From positions 69,408-133,407 of the forward strand of contig JAXMCM010000028.1 in NCBI GenBank assembly GCA_046349355.1: DNA of 64,000 bases. Direction: 5' to 3'. Shown here piece by piece: positions 29,128-37,370 of this stretch (positions are counted from its first letter, which is position 1; every line of letters starts with the position of its first letter). The notes under the pieces are model-generated. The model was given only the letters and a program-made list of their open reading frames with translations, had not been told where the DNA came from and did no database searches. Source of the stretch: CALKJU01 sp046349355. Lineage in GTDB: Bacteria > Pseudomonadota > Alphaproteobacteria > Geminicoccales > Geminicoccaceae. The position numbers and the translations under genes are program-made.

Positions 29128-29191
29128 CGTGTCCTGGTCATGCCGGATGGCGACGAGGGGTGCCGCCGCGGCGGCACCCCCGGTCCGTGGC

Positions 29192-30178
29192 TCAGTACGC
29201 CTCGGGCATGTACTCGGCCGCATTCTCCTTGGTGAAGATGCGGTCGATGTTGGTCACGCGCGGCTCGATCTTCTCGCCCTTGCCGTACGCCTCGATGGCG
29301 GCGAAGGCCTTGGGTCCGAAGCGCGGGCTGCACTCGATGACGACGAGGATCTTGCCGTCGATCAGCGCCTGGGTGGCGTCCTTGGTGCCGTCGATCGAGG
29401 CGATGATCAGGTCCTTGCCCGGCACCTTGCCCTGGGCTTCCATCGCCGCGATGGCGCCCATCGTCATCTCGTCGTTGTGCGAGTAGAGCGCGGTCGCCTC
29501 GGGATGCGCCTGGTACAGCGTCTCGAAGACCTGGCGGCCCTTATCTCGGGCGAAGTCGCCGGACTGCGAGGCGATGATCTGCATGCCCGGATAGTTCTTG
29601 ATGTAGTCGGCAAAGCCCGACTTGCGGTCATTCGCCGGCGAGCTGCCGATGGTGCCCTGCAGCTCGATGATCTTGGCCTCGCCATTGACCGCCTTGGTCA
29701 GGACCTCGGCCGCCATCAGGCCTTCCTTGACGAAGTCCGAGCCGATGAAGGCGACGTAGTCCTCGCCGGCCTTGGCCAGGTTGGCGTCGACGCTGCGGTC
29801 AATCAGGAACAGCGGAATGCCGGCCTTCTTGGCTTCCATCACCGCCGGGATCAGCGGCTTCTCCTCGCGCGGGGCGAGCAGGATCACGTCGACGCGCTGC
29901 GCGATCATCGACTTCACGTCGGCGACCTGCTTGGCGGCCGAGCCGGCGGCGTCGGTGTAGACCAGCGTCCAGCCACGCTTGGCGGCCTCGTCCTTCATGC
30001 TGGCCGTCTGCGCGAGGCGCCACGGGTTGTTGCTCTCGGTCTGGGCGAAGCCGACCTTGTAGGTGTCCTTCTGCGCAAGCTTGGGCAGGTCGGCGAACGC
30101 CGGCCGCATGATGCTGACGCCCGCTGCGGCACCGAGGGCCAGCTGGCCGAGCTGGCGCCGGCTGATGCGCTGGAACAT
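29192..30178 (-). CDS. ytfQ: Sugar ABC transporter substrate-binding protein (YtfQ-like)
   Basis: 328 residues; GGGAG precedes the ATG at 30178. The N-terminus SRRQLGQLALGAAAG is a twin-arginine-like export signal, unusual for this family, with mature protein from about residue 30. VGFAQTESNNPWRLAQT, PLFLIDRSVD, VNGEAKIIELQGTIGSSPANDRKSGFADYIKN and IIASQSGDFARDKG match E. coli YtfQ closely, so galactofuranose or a related furanose is the best guess. It heads the importer operon and is divergent from a LacI-type gene. Confidence 0.9.
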   Translation of the reverse strand: MFQRISRRQLGQLALGAAAGVSIMRPAFADLPKLAQKDTYKVGFAQTESNNPWRLAQTASMKDEAAKRGWTLVYTDAAGSAAKQVADVKSMIAQRVDVILLAPREEKPLIPAVMEAKKAGIPLFLIDRSVDANLAKAGEDYVAFIGSDFVKEGLMAAEVLTKAVNGEAKIIELQGTIGSSPANDRKSGFADYIKNYPGMQIIASQSGDFARDKGRQVFETLYQAHPEATALYSHNDEMTMGAIAAMEAQGKVPGKDLIIASIDGTKDATQALIDGKILVVIECSPRFGPKAFAAIEAYGKGEKIEPRVTNIDRIFTKENAAEYMPEAY

Positions 30179-30347
30179 CGTGGATGACTCCCTGATAGCC
30201 TGCGTGGATGAGTCCACGCTGATGCGGTTGTTTAACACGCCCGCACAGCCGCACAAGCGACAAGCGAACACCGCTCCGCGGTGGCAGCATGTCCTTGAAT
30301 TCTTGCGGATTCTTCACTTGACCCGACGGTCGCCGGCCGGCCGGGTT

Positions 30348-30365
30348 TGCTAAAACCTTTTAGCA
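30348..30365. promoter_or_regulatory. LacI-type operator between ytfQ and the lacI-like gene
   Basis: TGCTAAAA-CC-TTTTAGCA: two perfect eight-base arms around CC, an 18-bp site of the size and style bound by LacI/GalR regulators (whose centre is usually CG). It lies 40 bp before the regulator start and 170 bp before ytfQ, so it could control both directions. It is by far the most A/T-rich symmetric element in the gap. Confidence 0.75.
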
Positions 30366-30404
30366 GGCCTAGCCTGTTTCCTTCCGCGGGCCAGGGGACG
30401 GGCC

Positions 30405-31460
30405 ATGCCGCAGCGCCGCCGCCGACCGACGATGAGCGAAGTCGCCCGCCTCGCTGCCTGCTCGCTGTCGACGGTCTCGCTGGTCCTCAACGAGACGCCC
30501 GGCGTGCGGATCGCCGACGAGACGCGGCGCCGGGTGCAGGACGCCGCCCGCGCCATCGGCTACCGGCCACCCTGGCCGACGCTCGCCGGAGGCGACGGCT
30601 CCGGCCGGGCCATCGGCTTCGTCGTCGACCGCATCGCCACCAGCCCGGAGGCGGTGGTGTCGATCGACGCCGCCCGCGAGGCGGCCTGGGCGAACGGTGT
30701 CTCGATGCTGGTGGCGACGACCCTCGCCGACCCCGAGGCCGAGCGGCGTGCCTTCGAGGACCTGCTCGCCCGCCCGGTGGAGGGGCTCGTCTACGCCACC
30801 ATCATGACCCGCGAGGTGGTGCCGCCGCCGCTGCTGCGCCGCGTTCCGGCCGTCCTGCTGAACTGCCACGCTGCCGGCGGCGACCTGCCGTCGGTCGTCC
30901 CGGCGGAGACCGGCGGGGGCGAGGCGGCCACCGCCCATCTCATCGGCCAGGGGCACCGTCGCATCGCCCATGTCACCGGCGAGCTGTGGATGGAGGCGGC
31001 GCGCGACCGCCTGACAGGCTATCGCCGCGCCCTGACGAGGGCCGGGCTGGCCTTCGACCGCGCCCTGGTCCAGGAGGGGAACTGGGAGTATGCCAGCGGC
31101 CAGCGCGCGACCCATGCGCTGATGGAGCTGGCGGCGCCGCCGACGGCGATCTTCTTCGCCAATGACCGCATGGCTGTCGGCGGCTACGCCGCCCTGCTGG
31201 CGCGCCGGCTGCGGGTGCCGGAGGACGTCTCGGTCGTCGGCTACGACGACCAGCCGATCGCCCAGGAGCTGACGCCACCCCTCACCTCGCTGGTGCTGCC
31301 GCATCGCGAGATGGGCCAGTGGGCCGTCGACTGGCTGCTGCGCCGCTCCGCCAGGCCGCGTCCGCAGCGCTTCCGCTCGGTCCGGCTGCCCTGCCCGCTG
31401 GTCGAGCGCGGCTCGGTTGCGACGCCGCGCACGGTTCTGTCGAACTCCGCACCTAGCTAG
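30405..31460 (+). CDS. LacI-family transcriptional regulator
   Basis: 351 residues. The DNA-binding domain occupies residues 8-55 (TMSEVARLAACSLSTVSLVLN, hinge helix RRRVQDAARAIGYRP). A periplasmic-binding-protein-like sensor follows (GLVYATIMTREV, PTAIFFANDRMAVGGYAALL, DVSVVGYDDQPIAQELTPPLT). It most likely represses the divergent ytfQRT-yjfF operon and itself through the 18-bp operator upstream, with the imported sugar as inducer. These roles are inferred from position and family. Confidence 0.92.
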   Translation: MPQRRRRPTMSEVARLAACSLSTVSLVLNETPGVRIADETRRRVQDAARAIGYRPPWPTLAGGDGSGRAIGFVVDRIATSPEAVVSIDAAREAAWANGVSMLVATTLADPEAERRAFEDLLARPVEGLVYATIMTREVVPPPLLRRVPAVLLNCHAAGGDLPSVVPAETGGGEAATAHLIGQGHRRIAHVTGELWMEAARDRLTGYRRALTRAGLAFDRALVQEGNWEYASGQRATHALMELAAPPTAIFFANDRMAVGGYAALLARRLRVPEDVSVVGYDDQPIAQELTPPLTSLVLPHREMGQWAVDWLLRRSARPRPQRFRSVRLPCPLVERGSVATPRTVLSNSAPS

Positions 31461-31490
31461 CCTTGGGTGAGCGGCGACGCGGAGGACATG

Positions 31491-32408
31491 ATGGCGCAGG
31501 GCGATGGCGGCAACGGCAAGAGCTGGGTGCAGGCCGAGCTCGAGGACAGCTTCGACGAGGAGCTGGAGCTCGAGCTGGACGACGACCGGATCGCCCGCGA
31601 GCTGCGCACCATCACCGAGCTGCGGCACACGACCTCGATCGACCGCCGGGTCTATTTCCGCGAGCTGTTCCGCCTGCAGGCCGAGCTGGTGAAGCTGCAG
31701 GACTGGGTCGTCCACACGAAGTACAAGCTGGTCGTGATCTTCGAGGGCCGCGACTCCGCGGGCAAGGGCGGCGTCATCAAGCGGATCGCCCAGCGCCTGA
31801 ACCCGCGCGTCTGCCGGATCGTGGCGCTGCCGGCGCCGAACGAGCGCGAGCGGACGCAATGGTACTTCGAGCGCTACGTGCCGCACCTGCCGGCCGGCGG
31901 CGAGATCGTGCTGTTCGACCGCTCCTGGTACAACCGGGCAGGCGTCGAGCGGGTGATGGGCTTCGCCACGCCGCAGCAGGTCGAGCAGTTCTTCGTCGAC
32001 GTTCCCGACTTCGAGCGGATGCTCGTCCGCTCGGGCATCAAGATCGTGAAGTACTGGTTCTCGATCACCGACCAGGAGCAGCAGCTGCGGTTCCTGATGC
32101 GGATCCACGATCCGATGAAGCAGTGGAAGCTGAGCCCGATGGACCTGCAGTCGCGGGTCCGCTGGGAGCAGTACACCAAGGCCAAGGAGGAGATGTTCGA
32201 GCGCACGAACATCGCCGAGGCGCCGTGGTGGATCGTCGAGGGCAACGACAAGAAGCGCGCCCGGCTGAACTGCATCAGCCACCTGCTGGGGCAGGTCCCC
32301 TACGAGGACGTCCCGCACGAGCCGATCACCCTGCCCGACCGGGTCTTCAACCCCGACTACGAGCGCAAGGTCCTGCCCGACGAGCTGTACGTGCCGGAGG
32401 TGTTCTGA
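31491..32408 (+). CDS. ppk2: Polyphosphate kinase 2 (PPK2)
   Basis: 305 residues; the ATG at 31491 is used because GGAGG lies five bases before it (ATG 31488 and GTG 31467 are alternatives). Walker A GRDSAGKGG at 86-94, lid segment NERERTQWYFERYVPHLP, and Walker B LFDRSWYNRAGVE with Asp143 are the PPK2 class I set. It transfers phosphate between polyphosphate and nucleoside diphosphates, favouring NTP synthesis or polyphosphate breakdown. An acidic N-terminal stretch (~18-32) is extra. It is a single-gene unit after the LacI gene. Confidence 0.94.
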   Translation: MAQGDGGNGKSWVQAELEDSFDEELELELDDDRIARELRTITELRHTTSIDRRVYFRELFRLQAELVKLQDWVVHTKYKLVVIFEGRDSAGKGGVIKRIAQRLNPRVCRIVALPAPNERERTQWYFERYVPHLPAGGEIVLFDRSWYNRAGVERVMGFATPQQVEQFFVDVPDFERMLVRSGIKIVKYWFSITDQEQQLRFLMRIHDPMKQWKLSPMDLQSRVRWEQYTKAKEEMFERTNIAEAPWWIVEGNDKKRARLNCISHLLGQVPYEDVPHEPITLPDRVFNPDYERKVLPDELYVPEVF

Positions 32409-32412
32409 CGCC

Positions 32413-32940
32413 TCAGGGGACGAACACCACCGACAGCGCGATGGTGTACGCGGAACAGCTGATGCCGCTGTCGATGCGCAGCGGCCTTACCCGAAAGCGA
32501 TAGGTCTGCGTTCCAGCGCTGCCGATCTTGAACACGCGGGTCGATGCGAGGTTGAAGGTCTGCGACGTGTTCGGCTGCAGCACCATGGCCTGCCGCATGC
32601 TCCCGGCACCGCCGAGCGTCGGATCGGTTGCCGAATTGGTGATCTGCATCGCGAGGTCGACGACCTTGTTGCCGGCACTGGTGTCGGCACCGCAAACGAC
32701 CGAACCCTGCATCGTCACCGCGGCGCTGCCGCGGCTTGGCGCCGAGAAGGCGAAAGTGGCGAAGTTCGACGTGCCGAGCCCGACGATGCCCCTGCCGAAC
32801 ACGAAGCAGGCGCCGCCGCTCGCACCGCACGGCGGTGCCGCGGCGATCACCGGTGCCGCCACCGCAACCTCGGCGGCGGCGAGCGACACCCCGATCGCCA
32901 GCATGCATGCCGCCGCCAACCTGCCGATAGCCATGCGCAT
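32413..32940 (-). CDS. Secreted hypothetical protein with four cysteines
   Basis: 175 residues, ATG at 32940 with AGGAGG eight bases upstream. A clear signal peptide (residues ~1-27, cleaved near AVAA) leads to a small Ala/Ser/Thr-rich, probably beta-rich protein with PPCGASGGACFVFG, SVVCGADTS and SGISCSAYT; the four Cys could form two disulfides. The size and pattern recall fimbrial or spore-coat-U-like domains, but no motif proves this. Tail to tail with ppk2, four bases apart. Function unknown. Confidence 0.72.
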   Translation of the reverse strand: MRMAIGRLAAACMLAIGVSLAAAEVAVAAPVIAAAPPCGASGGACFVFGRGIVGLGTSNFATFAFSAPSRGSAAVTMQGSVVCGADTSAGNKVVDLAMQITNSATDPTLGGAGSMRQAMVLQPNTSQTFNLASTRVFKIGSAGTQTYRFRVRPLRIDSGISCSAYTIALSVVFVP

Positions 32941-33065
32941 CGCGCCTTCCTCCTGCCCGACCTGCCGACGGGGACGCTGGCGGCTTCTTCCCCGGGCGGC
33001 AAGCCATTCATCGCGCGGGACGGGCGTATCGCAGGGCATGCTCCGGACCCGATGGAGCCAGCTGC

Positions 33066-34442
33066 TCAGCTGTAGAGGAACCGGCGATCCTCGCTGCGGT
33101 CGTAGGCGGGGTCGTCCCAGCCGATCATCTTGCCGGGATTGAGCAGGCCCTTGGGGTCGGCCTCGCGCTTGAAGGCCAGCTGGCCGTGGTCGACCCGCTT
33201 CATGCCGCCGCCCTCGAGGGTGTAGTCGTGCGGATTGAAGATCGGGCAGCCGTTCTCGTTGTGGTAGTCGATGATCGCGTGCAGCCGCGCGTCGTCGGTG
33301 TAGCGGACGATCTGCAGGCCGAAGCAGGCGATCTGCCCGCCGAACCGCACGAACTCGAGATGCATCGGCACCTCGTCGCCGAAATGCCGGTACATCCGCT
33401 CGACCAGCTCGAGGTGGCGCGGCGGCGGGAACAGCGTCTGCAGGTAGGTGATCGAGCGGTCGAACTTCAGCGCGTTCAGCGTGGTGTGATTCCAGCTGTA
33501 CTCGAAGATCGGCGGCTGGGTGCGCGGCAGCTCGTCCTGGAAGGTGCGCCACACCACCCGCGCCGGCCAGCCCGACAGCAGGTCGTCGAGCGCGTCGAGG
33601 GCGTGCTCGGCGACCATCAGCAGCACGCAGTGATCCTCCGGCCCGAGCAGCTCGGGGCGCAGGTACTGGTGGCCGACCGGTGCGGCGATCGGGGTGATCA
33701 GCTTCTTGAGGATGGCGTCCTCGCGCGCCAGCGCATCGGCGAAGCGGGCGGCGGTCATGAAGTCGGCGAAGGCGACGATCAGCTCGCACCAGCGGTAGGC
33801 CGGCGCCAGCGGGACCTCGAGCTCGGTGATGATGCCGTTGGTGCCGTAGGCGTGGTTGACCTGCTGGATGGCGGCACCGCGCAGCTCGAGGATGCGCGGC
33901 TCGGCCTCCATGGTCAGCACGCGGGTGGCGATGATGTTGCCGCGGTCGCGCAGCAGCCCCCAGGTGATCGAGCCGATGCCGGAGCTGCCGCCGGCGACGT
34001 AGCCGCCGATGGTGCCGGTCTTGTGGGTGCTGGGGTGGATGCGCAGCTCCTGCCGCAGCGGATGCGCCTGGGTGGCGGCATCGATCTCGGCCAGCGTGGC
34101 GCCGGCCTGCACGCGCACCCGGCCGTGGCCGATCTCGCGGATCGCCTTCAGCTCGGACAGGTCGAGCACGATGCCGCCCTTCAGCGGCATCGCCTGGCCG
34201 TAGTTGCCGGTACCGCCGCCGCGCACGGTCAGCGGCACCTCGTGGCGGAAGCAGGCGCGCATCGTCCGCAGGATCCCGGCCTCGTCCGCCGGCGTGACGA
34301 TGGCGTCGGCGGTGACGTGGTCGAGCTCGCGCTTGAGGATCGGGCTGTACCAGTAGAAGTCGCGCGAGCGGCGGCGGACGCTGGCCGGCTGGGTCTCGAT
34401 CTTCAGGCCGTCGAGGTCGGCGAGGACGGCGGCAACGGACAT
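33066..34442 (-). CDS. FAD-binding oxidase/dehydrogenase (GlcD/FAD_binding_4 family)
   Basis: 458 residues. The PP-loop FAD domain has ADAIVTPADEAGILRTM, the pyrophosphate loop RGGGTGNYGQAMPLKGGIVLDLS and GTIGGYVAGGSSGIGSITWGLLRD. The C-terminal end reads DPKGLLNPGKMIGWDDP, typical for this family. It oxidises a hydroxy acid, alcohol or similar small molecule. It is the last gene of an operon with a pyrimidine-type ABC importer and a cytosine-deaminase-like enzyme, so a step in nucleobase or thiamine-precursor breakdown is a reasonable guess. Confidence 0.87.
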   Translation of the reverse strand: MSVAAVLADLDGLKIETQPASVRRRSRDFYWYSPILKRELDHVTADAIVTPADEAGILRTMRACFRHEVPLTVRGGGTGNYGQAMPLKGGIVLDLSELKAIREIGHGRVRVQAGATLAEIDAATQAHPLRQELRIHPSTHKTGTIGGYVAGGSSGIGSITWGLLRDRGNIIATRVLTMEAEPRILELRGAAIQQVNHAYGTNGIITELEVPLAPAYRWCELIVAFADFMTAARFADALAREDAILKKLITPIAAPVGHQYLRPELLGPEDHCVLLMVAEHALDALDDLLSGWPARVVWRTFQDELPRTQPPIFEYSWNHTTLNALKFDRSITYLQTLFPPPRHLELVERMYRHFGDEVPMHLEFVRFGGQIACFGLQIVRYTDDARLHAIIDYHNENGCPIFNPHDYTLEGGGMKRVDHGQLAFKREADPKGLLNPGKMIGWDDPAYDRSEDRRFLYS

Positions 34443-34448
34443 GGGGCC

Positions 34449-35726
34449 TCAGCGGAACAGGGGGTCGAGCTCGGCATAGGCCGGCAGGGTCGTGTCGATC
34501 GCACGGCCGGCGCGCAGCACCGTACGCCTGGACTCGGGCCGGGCCAGCACCTCGTTCCAGGACCGGCCCTCGAACAGCACCAGATCGGCCGGGGCGCCGA
34601 CGGCGATGCGTCCGGCATCGGGAAAGCCGCAGATCGCCGCCGGCCAGGCCGAGGCGAGCGCCGGCCAGTCGGCCAGCGGGTGCTCGAGGTGGGCGATGCG
34701 CACCGACAGCCGCAGCACCTCCTGCATGTCGAGGTCGCCGTAGGCATGGAACGGATCGCGGGTGTTGTCGCTGGCCACGGCGACGGCGATGCCGCGGGCG
34801 CGCATCTCGTGCAGCAGCGTGACGCCGCGCCAGCGCGGCGTCCGGCCCGGGGCCCGGTCCATCAGGTAGAGGTTGCACAGCGGCAGGCTGACGATGGCGA
34901 TGCCGGCGCGGGCGACGAGGTCGAGGGTCTCGAGCGCCTCGGCCTCGGGCTGCGTCGCCAGCGAGCAGCAATGGCCGCAGACGATCCTGCCCGCGAACCG
35001 GTGTGCCAGCGCCGTCTCGGCGACGGCGCGCAGCACGCGGCTCGCGGGGTCGGCCGTCTCGTCGATATGCAGGTCGATGTCGAGCCCGTGCGCTGCCGCC
35101 AGCCGGAACAGGCGATCGAGATCGGCGCGCAGATCCGGCCCCATCAGCGGGAAGCCGCCGACGCAGCCGCCATGCTCCGCCACCAGGCGAACGAGCTCGT
35201 CGCCGGCGGGACCGCGATAGCTCTCGACATAGGTCAGGCAGACCGCCTGCAGCGCGATCCGGCCGGCCCAGCGCTCGCGCATGGCGGCAAAGGCCGGCCA
35301 GCTGATGCGCGGCTGGTGGCCCGTCGAGTCGAGATGGGTGCGAACCGCCATGGTTCCGTGGGCGAAGGCGCAGCGCAGCGCGAAGTCCATGCGCGGGGCG
35401 AGGTCGTCCGCTGACCAGTTGGCGAGCTGGTCGGCCTCGGCGGCGGCTAGGGCGGCGCCGAAGCTACCGTCGGGATTGGCAGCACGCGGCCAGATGTGGC
35501 CCTTGTCGAGATGGGTGTGCATGTCGACGAAGCCGGGGACGACCATCCGCCCGGCGAGATCGACGGAGCCGGGCGGCGCCTCGTCCGCCGCGGGCTCGAT
35601 GCCGGCGATCCGGCCCTGCGCGATGGTCAGGTCGAGGCTGGCGACCTCGCGACTGCCGGCGAGCCGGGCATCGGCGAGGAGGCACGCCGGCACATGCGCC
35701 CGGCTCAGGCGGACCGGCGCCGGCAT
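34449..35726 (-). CDS. Cytosine deaminase-like amidohydrolase
   Basis: 425 residues, metal-dependent amidohydrolase fold. Metal ligands are visible in FVDMHTHLDKGHIWP, LHIDETADP, CGHCCSLA and ASDNTRDPFHAYGDLDM. The HTHLDKG and SDNTRDPF segments are those of cytosine deaminase CodA. It would deaminate or hydrolyse a pyrimidine or similar ring in the cytosol. The start is one base after the permease stop (minus strand), within an ABC importer operon whose substrate this enzyme probably processes. Confidence 0.85.
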   Translation of the reverse strand: MPAPVRLSRAHVPACLLADARLAGSREVASLDLTIAQGRIAGIEPAADEAPPGSVDLAGRMVVPGFVDMHTHLDKGHIWPRAANPDGSFGAALAAAEADQLANWSADDLAPRMDFALRCAFAHGTMAVRTHLDSTGHQPRISWPAFAAMRERWAGRIALQAVCLTYVESYRGPAGDELVRLVAEHGGCVGGFPLMGPDLRADLDRLFRLAAAHGLDIDLHIDETADPASRVLRAVAETALAHRFAGRIVCGHCCSLATQPEAEALETLDLVARAGIAIVSLPLCNLYLMDRAPGRTPRWRGVTLLHEMRARGIAVAVASDNTRDPFHAYGDLDMQEVLRLSVRIAHLEHPLADWPALASAWPAAICGFPDAGRIAVGAPADLVLFEGRSWNEVLARPESRRTVLRAGRAIDTTLPAYAELDPLFR

Positions 35727-35727
35727 C

Positions 35728-36564
35728 TCAGTTCTCGCGACGGACGGCGCTCTCGTGCCAGCGATGCAGCAGCGCCCAGGACAGCCACGAGAACAGCAGG
35801 AAGATGGCGACGCCGGTCAGGGCGAGCAGCAGCAGCCCGGCAAACATGCGCGGGATGTTGAGCCGGTACTGCGCCTCGAGGATGCGGAAGGCGAGCCCGG
35901 TCCCGGTCCCGGCCGTCCCGGCGACGTACTCGGCCACCACCGCACCGATCAGCGACAGGCCGCCGGCGATCTTGAGGCCGCCCAGGAAATAGGGCAGCGC
36001 CGACGGCAGCCGCAGGAAGCGCAGCGTCTGCCAGCGGCTGGCCCGGTAGAGCTCGAACAGGTTGCGCAGGTTGTGGTCGGCGCTGTCGAGCCCGAGCATC
36101 GTGTTCGACATCACCGGGAAGAAGGCGACGATCCAGGCGCAGAGGATGACCGCGGCCAGCGTGTTGTCGACGTAGATCAGGATGAGCGGGGCGATCGAGA
36201 CGACCGGCGTCACCTGCAGGATGACGGCGTAGGGGAACACGGAGAGCTCGACCCACTTGGAGAGCGAGCAGAGCAGCGCCAGGCCGCCGCCGCCGATGAT
36301 GGCGGCCGCCAGCGACAGCGCCGCGATCTTCAGCGTCACCAGCAGCGACGGCCACAGCGTCGGCCAGGCGTTGACCAGCTCGACCGCCACCTGCGACGGC
36401 GCCGGCAGGATGTAGGGCGGGATCTGCCACTCGCGGACCGTCCATTCCCAGCCCGCCAGCACCAGCACGCCGATCAGCGTCGGGGCGATGATGCGGATCA
36501 GCCGCCCGCCCGACGACGCGCTGTCGCCGTCGACCTCGTTGGTCCGGGCGAGGCTGGCAGCCAT
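35728..36564 (-). CDS. ABC transporter permease (SsuC/TauC/ThiX type)
   Basis: 278 residues with six membrane segments and the loop ELYRASRWQTLRFLRLPSALPYF, followed by GGLSLIGAVVAEYVAG. This is the family for nitrate, taurine, alkanesulfonate and pyrimidine-precursor importers. It is in an operon with its ATPase, 2 bp downstream of that gene's stop. Substrate specificity follows from the NMT1-like binding protein and enzyme neighbours. Confidence 0.9.
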   Translation of the reverse strand: MAASLARTNEVDGDSASSGGRLIRIIAPTLIGVLVLAGWEWTVREWQIPPYILPAPSQVAVELVNAWPTLWPSLLVTLKIAALSLAAAIIGGGGLALLCSLSKWVELSVFPYAVILQVTPVVSIAPLILIYVDNTLAAVILCAWIVAFFPVMSNTMLGLDSADHNLRNLFELYRASRWQTLRFLRLPSALPYFLGGLKIAGGLSLIGAVVAEYVAGTAGTGTGLAFRILEAQYRLNIPRMFAGLLLLALTGVAIFLLFSWLSWALLHRWHESAVRREN

Positions 36565-36566
36565 CG

Positions 36567-37370
36567 CTAGATCCCCATGGCCCGGTGCAGCGCCTCGGTG
36601 GCGATGCGGCACTGCTCGGCGTAGGCCGGCGAGGTCCGGAACCCCTCGCCGCGCGGATGGCCGGCGTCGACCGGCAGCTCGGCGACGATCCGCCCGGGCC
36701 GGGCCGCCATCACCGCGATGCGCGTCGACAGGTAGACCGACTCGAAGATGCTGTGGGTGACGAACACCACGGTCCAGCGCTGGTCGGCCCAGAGCCGGAG
36801 CAGGTCGTCGTTCAGCTTGAACCGCGTGATCTCGTCCAGGGCCGCGAAGGGCTCGTCCATCAGCACGAGGCGCGGCTTGGTGACCAGTGCCCGGGCGATC
36901 GAGACGCGCATCTTCATGCCGCCCGACAGCTCGCGCGGATAGGCCTGCCGGAAACTGGCCAGACCGACCATCTCGAGCGCGGCCTCGACGGTGTCCGTCA
37001 CCGCCCGGCGACCCTGGCCGCGCAGGCGCAGCGGCAGCCAGACATTGTCGAACACGCTGGCCCACGGCATCAGCGTCGGCTCCTGGAAGACGAAGCCGAG
37101 GTCGCCGATGTTGCCGCGTGGCCACTCGATGCGGCCGCGCGACGGATGGCCGAGCCCGGCGATCAGGCGCAGCACCGTGCTCTTGCCGCAGCCCGACGGG
37201 CCCAGGAGGCTGAGGAACTCGTGCTCGCGGATGTCGAGGTCGAGCTCGTGCAGGGCCAGCGTGCCGGTCGAGAACTGCTTGTCGACCCCGGCAAGGCGGA
37301 CGAGCGGTCCCGGGCCGACCATGGCCGGTCCCGCACTCGTCACCAGCGAGGCGTCGACGACGTCGGCCAT
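36567..37370 (-). CDS. ABC transporter ATP-binding protein (SsuB/TauB/ThiZ type)
   Basis: 267 residues: Walker A GPSGCGKST, Q-loop FVFQEPTLMPW, signature LSGGMKMRVSIARAL, Walker B LVLMDEPFAALDE and H-loop FVTHSIFESVYLS. All motifs are intact. The start overlaps the binding-protein stop by one base (TGATG), so translation is coupled. It powers import with the permease immediately downstream. Confidence 0.92.
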   Translation of the reverse strand: MADVVDASLVTSAGPAMVGPGPLVRLAGVDKQFSTGTLALHELDLDIREHEFLSLLGPSGCGKSTVLRLIAGLGHPSRGRIEWPRGNIGDLGFVFQEPTLMPWASVFDNVWLPLRLRGQGRRAVTDTVEAALEMVGLASFRQAYPRELSGGMKMRVSIARALVTKPRLVLMDEPFAALDEITRFKLNDDLLRLWADQRWTVVFVTHSIFESVYLSTRIAVMAARPGRIVAELPVDAGHPRGEGFRTSPAYAEQCRIATEALHRAMGI

